This document shows positions 55,360-64,000 of a stretch of 64,000 nt of DNA, in pieces. This DNA comes from Nectonema munidae (Eukaryota; Nematomorpha; Nectonematoida; Nectonematidae). The stretch spans positions 52,044 through 116,043 of the forward strand of contig JAUIRK010000759.1 in NCBI GenBank assembly GCA_030549495.1, read 5' to 3'. Every line of letters begins with the position of its first letter. The first letter of the stretch is position 1. The notes below the pieces were generated by a model that saw only the letters and a program-made list of their open reading frames with translations, made no database searches and was not told the origin of the DNA. A program made the translations under genes and the position numbers.

Positions 55360-55537
55360 CACCTAAGCCATCATTGAAATCTTCATTCTCGCTATACTTT
55401 TCATTTTCGACATCGCAAGGCTGAGCAGCTTTATCCTTTGCTTTAACCCTTTTATTCAACTTCTTTTCCAATTCTTCGATCATTTCAGAATCTGAATGAA
55501 TACTTCTTTTCCAAATTTTATTTCTAACTTTCTTAGT
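55360..55537 (-). CDS. NOM1: NOM1 exon: C-terminal part of the lysine/glutamate-rich N-terminal region
   Basis: Reads KKVRNKIWKRSIHSD, then MIEELEKKLNKRVKAKDKAA and YSENEDFNDGLG before a GTATGT donor at 55359. The pattern of a basic stretch, ExxxLEKKL and a final DGL matches the segment of NOM1 proteins just before the EDIYGR linker. The 1-nt overhang (G) joins the TT that opens the next exon to give Val. The acceptor at 55538 (TTTTTTGTGAAAAG) is my best guess; the upstream edge is uncertain. Confidence 0.72.
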
Positions 55538-58500
55538 CTTTTCACAAAAAATTGTTTTAAGAAATAGAGTATGAATACTATGATATAAACCTAGGTTCCC
55601 AGCCTAATTAGCGCTATGTTCCACTTTTATATTTGAAATTTTTGGGTACCCCCTCCTCCATTTAAAATTTATTTTGTACTCATTCAAAATTTGATCTTAT
55701 TTTATGTGAGCAAACTTAAAATTTTCTCAAGATGAAAATGTTATAAAGAAAGAAAAGAATTTATTTTTGTACTTGTGAGCTATGCTGTAGTATGATTCAA
55801 AGAGTATGAGTTTTCTTTTGAAAACAAGTACTTGTATAGCATGCTTAAAAATCTTTTCTTGCAGTTTTTTAGTTATAGAACCAAATGTTCAACAAAAATC
55901 TTTTTTACTGATGTGAATGCTGAAATATTATTGGAAAATATAATTTGCTGGAAAAGATCTACCAAAATATATAAAAACTTGAAAGATGATAAAAAAAGGG
56001 ACACATAAAAAACGATTCTATTGGACAGAGAGAAACAACCTTTTGTGGCAATTGGGCGGATGTCTTTGCATGACTTTGCAAAAAAAATCCAAAAGTCCTA
56101 AGTATTTGAGTTTGCTCCATTGCTATAAAAACTTCAGTCAGTCATCTTTTAGCCTAATTCGGTGCCTTGATTAGTATCGGACAAAATGGAGATCAAAAAC
56201 AAGACTTCAACATAGATCTTTGTGTTACCTTTGCAAGATGAAAAAAAAGCACCTAAAGGTGTGAGAAGTGTAAAAAGTTTCTTTGCTATGTACACACATT
56301 AAAATATTGTGCTCTGAGTTTTTATTCAAGAGATTATTTTTAACGCCATCTATACTGTTTTTCTTCAATTTTAATAAATTTGTACTCGATAATAATACCA
56401 AAAAAGTTCCATTGTTTATTTTCTATTATTTCGATTTTCTATCCGTATAAAAACATATAAAACGAATAAAACATCTTTATATATTAAAACATGTTAGTTT
56501 TGAATAGAGATTCTATAAATTTTCCAGGAAATGAGTTTTAAATTTGCAATGGACAAAATTGTAGGGAGTCCGTCAATCGAGAGTTGGATGATTTAGATAT
56601 TACTTTTTGTCAGAAAAAACAAGAGCGATGAAGCAATCACCTTTTGCAATGCAACGCACAAAAGGTCATCGATTTTGAAAGAAAAAGAAAGGACGTCAGA
56701 AAATTTGATGTGAATAGAACAAATAAATCACATCTTTTTCAATAACAATTTAAGAATAAAAATGCTAGTTTGGAAAGATGGATTGACATTGTTTTATCAT
56801 TACCGGTTACTCAGTCAGTGTTTAAAGAATATTTTCAGCTTTAAAATGCATTTTAAAAGATTTAAGCTAAAAGAATCTCAAGAGCAAAATTATTCTAGAA
56901 TTTCTTGTATTTAGGAGTTAGATAAAAGAGATTCAATGATTGCAGAAAGAATATTGAAAGCATTAGCTAAGTAAGTTAACATTCAACAGTTTTGCCTATT
57001 TAAATTACGTTTTTACGTTTCGAATTTTTTCCGGAATTTCCATACGTTTTCTAAATATCGTATTTTTTATTCCGATACAATTTTTGCTTTTGAAAAAAAA
57101 TTAGGTTCAAAAATACAAAATTTCTTTTCGTATGGTAACGTAGGTCACCACTGGGGAGTAGTGATGCGATCAATATGACAAATAAAGTAATTCGAATTGA
57201 TAAAATCCCTGCAGTTATGGTGGGATTTGAAGTTGAGAGTTCTCCGAAAAATAATTAAATTGTGTATAAAAATATATATAACAAAAATCTAACGAAATCA
57301 ACAAAATTGTTAATACAAAAAACCTTGTGGTTATCGTTTTCGTTAATTTTAAAAAATTTGACTTAGCTATCGTTGGAAAACGCTAGAGATGAAAAATCTG
57401 AAAAAAATGTTTTCCAAACTCATGGATGACTCTATTTCTAAATCCACCAGTTCTTACTTTGTCAGAAAACCATAATAAAGATGAAATATTCAAATTGACA
57501 ATGGTCATCCAGGAAGGATTGCAACCGAGTCGTATCTGCATATTTTAATTACTCTTTCGATTATTAAATTTTATAAAATGGGTTTTTTAGAGAACGAAAT
57601 GATGGAACATATAGGTGTTTGCACCCTTTCATCCGTGAATCCCATCGCTTGTGAATTGTTCTGTTTACCTCGTAAATTAAAAATGTAAAAAACAGGCAAT
57701 ACCTTTGAAACGTACTTTTCATATTCGTAAGATAGCGAAACACTATTCAACATCTTTAACTTTTTATGAAAAGACAAATTCAGGGCGGTGCCGCTTTGAA
57801 ATCCTAAAATAGAAAATATATATAAGTTTACTAAAATTGATTGCAGTAAGTTTGAAATTATTCCTATACAATAGTTACCATATTTTAAAAACCTACAGTT
57901 TCTAAGAAAGATATAAAAATTTAAGCCAAAAACTTCATAGCACCACAAAGTGACGAAATGCTAAAAAATTACGTTGCTCTATTTCTACAAAGACTAATAA
58001 TAATTTTTAAAAATAAAACAAAGAGAAAATAAATCTCTATAAGATAGGGAGTGAGTGTTATAAAATAATCTCTCATAATTTTCATTAAAATTGAATACAT
58101 TTCACCATTTTAACACAAAAATATCGCTTGAAAATATAAATATTTCAGGCATAAACAAATATTTTGATAAATCGCTAAATATAATCATTTCTACATATTT
58201 TAAAATTTTAATGAAAAAATTATTTGTGAAAAGCTCAAATTATGAAAAGCCCAATATAATTAATAAATGTTTATAAGACAATTTTTGGAAAATTAGGCAT
58301 AACATTTCTCACAATTAAAGACGAGAAAAAGTGGTAGGCGGTATCTCGATTAGGAAGAAATTTAAAGTTCAGCGCCTCTAAACAAATTTAAAAATAAATT
58401 ATTTTCATCAAGAGTAGTCTAATCTAGTATTTAGTAGGAAATTAAAAAAGCGTGGCTCTCAAAAAAATTATTACTTTGCAGAGCTTCTCTTTTAAAATGT

Positions 58501-60868
58501 TTGTAAATAGTTAAAAGGAGCCTGACAAGAAAAAGGAAGTTAATAGCGCAAATTACACCATTGCTCCACTTCTCACTTTTATGTTTGAATAAGTTTTCCA
58601 TAAACTAAAACCGAAATTATATTTCAATTACTTAGACCATACGTCGGTAGCCTTTTGATAACAAAGTGCAAAAATAGCTGCCAATAAAAGGATTAGTATG
58701 CGCGAAGGAAGCAACCTCAAAAATAATTGAAAAGAGAACGTGTGATCAAAGGAAATCATTTTAAAAATAATATGCATCTTGACTAAATGGAAGATAGCGT
58801 GTTCTAATGAACTAAGAAGTGGTGTAATAATTAATCTAATATTAGATGCTTCAAAAAATATTTTGACCGTGAAAAAGAAGTTCCTCTTTTGGAAATGAAA
58901 AATCTTTAAATTTATAGCTTATCAGATAAGATTACAATTATCATTTCACTAAGATGGGTAGGAAATCTGAAAATTTTGAATAGGTCAGTTATCAAAATTG
59001 TCTTAGATGCCAATATGTGGAGATTTAGTCACTATCAAGATAATTTTAAATTTTAATTGAATTTGTCCATTTTTTTTCCTTTTGCGTGAAAACGAGAGTC
59101 TTTTCAAGGTGGAAAACTTTTTGTAATTGAATGATGAACATCACGAATGATATCACTAGAAAAAAACTTTTGAACTGGGATTGTTTGACAAATATTTAAG
59201 CTGAATATCTCTTCATATCACTTAATAACGAATACACGATACTGATAATAATAAAAAAAGCCTAAGATCATCAAGAATATTCTCAGAATGCTTTGAGAGC
59301 AGAAAAAAACTGTTCAAAATAAATCCTTAAAAAAGTTTTTTCGAACATAGATTGCAGAAAATAAATTTCTAATGAAAAAAAAAGCTACCAAGTAAGGATC
59401 ATCATAGAATGAATAGTAAAATTACATACGGTATATAAAGCATAGAAGAAATGACATGGAGACTACAAGCCGATAATGAATTTGTAGCTAAAAAGATGAA
59501 GGTCATATCCAGATACCTAATTTACTGACAAATAAAATATTTTGAGTAAATTAAACACCTAAAGTTGATTTATTATATAAATTAAGAAAATAATTAGCAG
59601 AGAAATACTGCAAGTAGAATTTATTTTCACGATTTTATATTTGAGGTTGATTTACAGGTTTCATCTATTTTTGACAAGTTTAATTAAGTAAAGTTTATTT
59701 TTTGCAATTTTCAAAATTACTAGTCTGGAAATACCATGGCAGACCAAATATTCAAGCAATCCTTTAAAATAGAGTGTATTCAGCGCATTTTAATTAAATT
59801 TGCATATCGAATATACACTACTTTAAAAAAATCCAAAATTGTTGGGGCGAATAGGCTTTTCATTTGAAAAATGAAGTAGTCTATCGGGCACAGTACAGGA
59901 ATTGATGAAAGGATCTTTGATTGATAGAGAAAAACAAATAACTGAAGGTTGGAGAGTTTTATATGAGTGAATGTAGTCTGAAGGAAAAGAGTCTACTAGA
60001 CACCATGCGATTTTTATATGAAAAAAATATGATTGATTCAGGGGCACACATCCTTGAAATTATTAGAGGGAGGGCGTCAAGCGACTTTCAAGCGTCTTTT
60101 AAAAAAGACAACAAATTTTTTTGAATTCCTACTCCTCTCTTGTCTATTCTATTTCATTCTTAATGCTTAAAATGTAAACTTTAACCCCGTCCTATTAAAG
60201 CTTAACGTCAACAATGAATGAGGACTTATATATAGCTATTTCTTTCTCACTTCAAATAGTTGCGCACCATCTCCAAATTATGTGTAGAAAAGGGGTAAAG
60301 ATATCAATTAACAAAAAAAAAATTGAAAATTTAATTTTCAGTTGTTCCATTTCTTCTTCCTAAAAAATGAAAAAATGTTTTATTGAGAAAAATAAATTAA
60401 AAAAACACATCCAAATTACATAACTTTTCGGAGGTAATTTCTATCAAAAATGTAAAACAAAACTAAAGTTAGAAAACTTGGTATTAGAATTTTTTCATTC
60501 TTTTTAGCGTATAAGTGTAAGTTAGTTAGATTCTCAAAAAATGGTATAAAATAAAGATAAAATTGTGCAAACAAAAACCAAACAAAAAATTAAGATTGCA
60601 TTACTTCATTTTTCTCAGCATCATTCAAAAACAGTTTAAAAGCTAAATTGGTGCAAGCTACAAAAAGTAAAATAACTTTTAACATTTTGCAATGATTTGC
60701 CTTTTATAATAACTTTTAAAGAAAAAAAGTCTATCAGAAAAAGTTATAGAGCTTCAACAAAAACTAAAAAAATTTTACAGCATAACTTAAGTTTTTTGAA
60801 AACTAAATTTTTCAACATTAACATCAATCAGTCTGAAAGATGGGTCTGCTTTTCGGAAATAATATGTT
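55538..60868. other. AT-rich region upstream of the recognised NOM1 exons
   Basis: About 5.3 kb in which the missing 5' exon(s) and promoter of NOM1 would be expected, but no initiating Met exon could be recognised. Except for the possible exon at 57654-57807, open frames here are short and without known motifs. Confidence 0.4.
57654..57807 (-). CDS. Possible unidentified exon
   Basis: After a good acceptor (TATATTTTCTATTTTAG at 57808) the minus strand reads GFQSGTALNLSFHKKLKMLN, then SVSLSYEYEKYVSK and on to FNLRGKQ with GT donors available at both GGTATTGCC and GGTAAACAG. I do not recognise the protein. It does not resemble NOM1 N-termini, which are lysine- and acid-rich. It may be an exon of another gene or a decayed repeat. 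Confidence 0.22.
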
Positions 60869-62462
60869 CTATCCCTGGTACATTTTGGGATAAAGTCGTA
60901 CATTTAATCTTGATCTATGTTTGTTCTTGATATTTAAAAGCGCAGAAAAACCTTGCTCACACAAGTAAGTACTTGGAAACATTTGCAAGGATTTCAAAAC
61001 TACTTTGGATATAAAAGGGTAGATATCACACATCTTAGACCAGAATGTTTTGAGAGAATGTGTTTCAAATGTATCTTTTGCAGTAGAGTCGTTTACCAAC
61101 TTTAAAAATTCTTCTTCCATATCTTCTGAGAGAAGATTAACATCCATGCTAAAAGGATTTCTAATCAATTTCGATTCAATCCAATTTCGTTCTGGAAAAT
61201 AAGCATGAAGCTCAATCTGTAAAGCTGCAAATGGGATTTAACAAGCTTCAGAATTTCTAGTTTTTCTTAATATTCTCTTTTATCAAGCATTTCGCTAAGA
61301 TGTTCAAACATAGTAAAATTTCTATTTTCAATCCATTCTTCCCAAAGTTTAAGCTTCATTATAAACGATCTCAGTTTGTCCATGAAATCAATCACAGTTA
61401 TAAACCTACCTTAAAGTACCTTGGGCAAGCTTTTAAAGCCATTGGTTGTCTGATAGTTTTCTTGCAAATCCCATGGTCTTCAACTTGTTATGTCGCATGA
61501 AGAATTCAGTAAGTTCTTTTTTCAGTGATTCATGATTGAACCCTTGTTAATACATTTCCCTTCGACAACCAGCGAACTTCAGTGAGAAGGAGCACATTTT
61601 CTTCGTTGCTTCCAAATTCCTGGCAGAAGAGTGAAAAAATTGTTTTAATTGAGTTCACCATGTGTACAACATCGTCAAGCTCTGTTAAATCAGATGGGAG
61701 AGATTTTGAAGCCAACGCATATCGATGCAACATGAAATGAAGATGTTTTATTTCAGAAGTACTTCCTCGAAAACCTGAACGATGGCCTAGCATTGATGGT
61801 GCTCGGTCGGTTGTGATTGCACATACATTTCCCCAACTTAATCCTTCTTGCTGAAAAAACAATGACTTGGTTGAAAATATCTTCACCTTTTGTTGTTGAT
61901 TTCAATGTTTGATAAAACAAAAAATTTTCCTTAAAATCTTGATTTTAATATATCTTACAAATACAGGAAGTTGAGCACACGAAGCAGTATCAGTCGACTC
62001 ATCAAGTTGAATTGCAAAATTTCCGAAAACAGAATCTTTTATTTCTGTAATTACCTGTTGTTTGACATCATCAGACATATCTGCTATTCGTTGATGAACA
62101 GAATCATTTGAAAAAGGTATTGATGAAACCTCCTGAGCAGAGTCACTTCCAATGAGACAAGTTATTATGTCTTTACAACAAAGAACTATCAATTTCTCTG
62201 CAATGGAGCTTTCCTTCTTGTGCTATTCTTAATGATACCATGTAAGATGCACGTAAGCCAGCTTCATTAAACTGAATAAGAGGTCGTTAAGAATGAAAAC
62301 GTGTTTTTTAAACCTCTTCTTTTTGCTTGAAAAATGCAATATTTTTGCTGTTGAAATTAGGATGGAACTATTTAAATGGCGTTTCAAAAAAGCAGATTTC
62401 ATCCACTCCACTGATAAAACTTTGTGACAATTGTCTTTTTTTAAGTATTGAATCATAGACAA
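60869..62462 (-). pseudogene. ZBED5-like hAT transposase, decayed
   Basis: Read from 62462: MIQYLKKDNCHKVLSVEWMK, then LNSSILISTAKI, a frame change, IVLCCKDIITCLIGSDSAQE, IPFSNDSVHQRIADMSDDVK, FGNFAIQLDESTDTASCAQL (catalytic LDESTD kept) and VFVRYIK. A break follows, then GLSWGNVCAITTDRAPSMLG (catalytic D in TTDxAPSM), FMLHRYALASKSLPSDL and VLLLTEVRWLSKGNVLTRV. Another gap leads to SLKTFWSKMCDIYPFISKVV and STYLCEQGFSALLNIKNKHR, the dimerisation domain. Both visible catalytic blocks survive, but there are at least four frame breaks. The BED finger is missing. Confidence 0.88.
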
Positions 62463-62733
62463 TTTAAAAAATCTAAAAGTAACCTAAAAAGATCAAATAC
62501 ATCAAAAAATCGAAAAATTAATTTATCATAAAATCTTGAAGAATATTTTTACCAAGCAAATCAATTTTTGATAATAAAATATAAATGCGTGCAACAATTT
62601 TAAAATTTAGTTAGACGAAAAAATCAGAATTTTTTGAATTTTAATTTAATTTTTTTGTTTTAAACGCTCGCGTACCTTTGAAAAAGTTTTGCGAACCCCC
62701 ATGGGTTTGCAAACCCCAGTTTGAGAAACTCTG
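60869..62733 (-). mobile_element. Second ZBED5-like hAT relic
   Basis: The right end, read on the minus strand, is CAGAGTTTCTCAAACTGGGG, a hAT terminus, followed outward by CCCTCATA as the presumed target copy. No left end or matching duplication was found beyond the coding end at 60869, so the element is probably truncated there. Contains a transposase in several frames on the minus strand. Confidence 0.75.
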
Positions 62734-62741
62734 CCCTCATA

Positions 62742-64000
62742 CTCTATGGGTGGCAAGGTTGATTGAGATGGTGGACTCAGCATGGAAGCTTCTGGATTCG
62801 ATACCTCATCGATACCAATTTGTTCAGTTTGACATAAGCGATACATTAGTGCCTTGTCAATAAAAACACACGCATGATACATTTACCTTACCTTTTACTT
62901 GAAATTGAAAATTTTGCTACATAATTAACATAAGAGAGAAAGGAGACAAAAAAAACTAATAAAACAATTTTTACTATTTAAAAATGAAACTGTCTGTTCT
63001 CAGAATAATTTCAAAATAATAGGATAAGATAGTTTATTTGATACTTTCACAACGTTGAAGTAGCTAACCCTAATAGGGTGATTTGGTAACGCTTGTATTT
63101 TTTACATTTTGTGAAGAATCATAGTATACAAAAAATGGTAGTTTAATCACTTTTAATAAAATTATTTAAGTTTAAGAACACAAAATCATAAAAACTATTT
63201 AAACTAACATAAAGCATAAAAATCATATAATACGAAAACAAGAAAATCATTGCGTTTTTTTTGTCTATTTGTGTCTACAAATGCAGTCATAAATAGATCA
63301 AGTACATTTTTAACAACTGAAACATTTTGTTTTCGAATTTAAAAAAATGATTTAATTAATACTTAGAAAAAAAAGTGGACCCCATCAGAAGTAAAAATAA
63401 CATTATGGCATTATTATAGTGTAATAAGCAAAAACTAAGAAAAATCTAAAATTTTAAACATATCGCCATTTTTAAACGTTATAAAATGGCTAAAAAATGG
63501 CTACCCTAATGGCTCTTTATTTTTAACTCTTATTACATAAAAAGTGTAAGACCAAACATAAACAAAATTTGAATACTCTTATAAAATTATACTTTTTATA
63601 TATATACCTATTGTACTATATAGTACTATTGTATATATATACCAAAAATTAGCTTACTTCAATGTGTAATTAGTAAATTAGCTTATAAAAAAAGCAGGAC
63701 GTTTTAAACAGGGGTCTGTTTTAAAAGTGCGCAAAAAGAAATTAAAAAATATATTTAATCAAAAATTTACAGAAAAATAGGTAGATATTATTTGCATGTT
63801 TGTATTGAACACAATTATATTACATGATTGTATCAGAACAAATTTGCAAACTTGCTATTGTATTCTAATTATGTATGATTGTATCTTCTATATATAATAT
63901 GATTTATTTCATTTATATTATATGTATTTTGCATTCGAATTCACATCTCTTCTATACTAAGCACTGTATATTAAACGTACATGTTGTTTTCTTGAATAGT
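62742..64000. other. AT-rich end of window
   Basis: No recognised gene. Around 63066-63095 and 63495-63520 there are CTAACCCTAATAGGGT- and GGCTACCCTAATGG-type motifs that look like transposon ends, but no matching target duplications were found. Confidence 0.4.

Larger units (their letters stand above)
24779..55537 (-). other. NOM1: NOM1 gene span (eight exons recognised, 5' end missing)
   Basis: Host gene on the minus strand. Orthologues (human NOM1, yeast Sgd1) are nucleolar MIF4G/MA3 proteins that bind the DEAD-box helicase eIF4A3/Fal1 and support 18S rRNA maturation; human NOM1 also targets PP1 to the nucleolus. Eight exons are separated by GT-AG introns of 14,911, 5,832, 1,834, 1,328, 62, 3,757 and 1,046 bp. 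All seven junctions keep the reading phase and restore conserved residues across the joins. Together they give about 660 residues, against roughly 860 in human, so the N-terminal exon(s) lie upstream of 55537 or outside the window. The large introns are built of transposons. No break is seen in any exon, so the gene looks functional. Confidence 0.9.

Noticed and set aside
55986-56174. 62-aa open frame
   Set aside because: No motif; composition as expected by chance.
1-64000. CRISPR arrays, bacterial operons, rRNA genes and functional tRNAs
   Set aside because: No repeat-spacer pattern, no prokaryotic gene organisation and no convincing cloverleaf or rRNA core seen; the window is eukaryotic.

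Overview
This is an AT-rich animal genomic window, most likely from an invertebrate; a crustacean or other arthropod is my guess, but the sequence does not prove it. The evidence is spliced coding exons with GT-AG introns as short as 62 bp, together with CR1- and L2-like LINEs, many hAT transposons, piggyBac, pogo/Tigger, FLYWCH-MULE and PIF1/Helitron-type relics, and one Ty3/gypsy element.

Only one host gene is clear: the minus-strand orthologue of NOM1 (nucleolar MIF4G-domain protein, yeast Sgd1). Eight exons from 55537 down to 24779 join in consistent reading phase. They encode the C-terminal part of the N-terminal region, the EDIYGR-like linker, the MIF4G domain, a conserved GKWWL-GSAW block, the MA3 domain and the C-terminus. 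The first exon or exons were not found. The gene covers at least 30.8 kb because its introns are packed with transposons.

Layout. 1-24.6 kb (3' of NOM1): an intact-looking hAT transposon (1962-4138), a Tigger relic carrying a 151-bp MITE (5334-6295), a degraded gene of a DTTxxNTG family (6615-8215), a 44-bp repeat array (8444-8735), two fragments of an L2-like LINE (about 9860-11050 and 13354-15000) around a T-rich C-poor tract, a second DTTxxNTG relic (15112-16258), a GC-richer LINE (16950-19440), a piggyBac relic (19880-20400), an internally deleted hAT (20599-21488), a ~150-bp repeat array (22080-22690) and a PIF1-like helicase relic (22980-23400). 24.7-55.5 kb: NOM1, whose introns hold a FLYWCH-MULE and a second MULE fragment, a CR1-like LINE cut by a hAT MITE, a DTTxxNTG fragment, a 3-kb ZBED5-like hAT, a deleted ZNF862-like hAT, a piggyBac-type MITE, a hAT MITE and a gypsy element whose terminal repeats lie in inverted orientation. 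55.5-64 kb: mostly featureless AT-rich DNA with one more ZBED5-like hAT relic (60869-62733).

Apart from NOM1, everything recognised is mobile DNA. Six hAT insertions have recognisable 8-bp target duplications, so hAT activity has been the main recent shaping force. No tRNA, rRNA, CRISPR or bacterial-type features were found.
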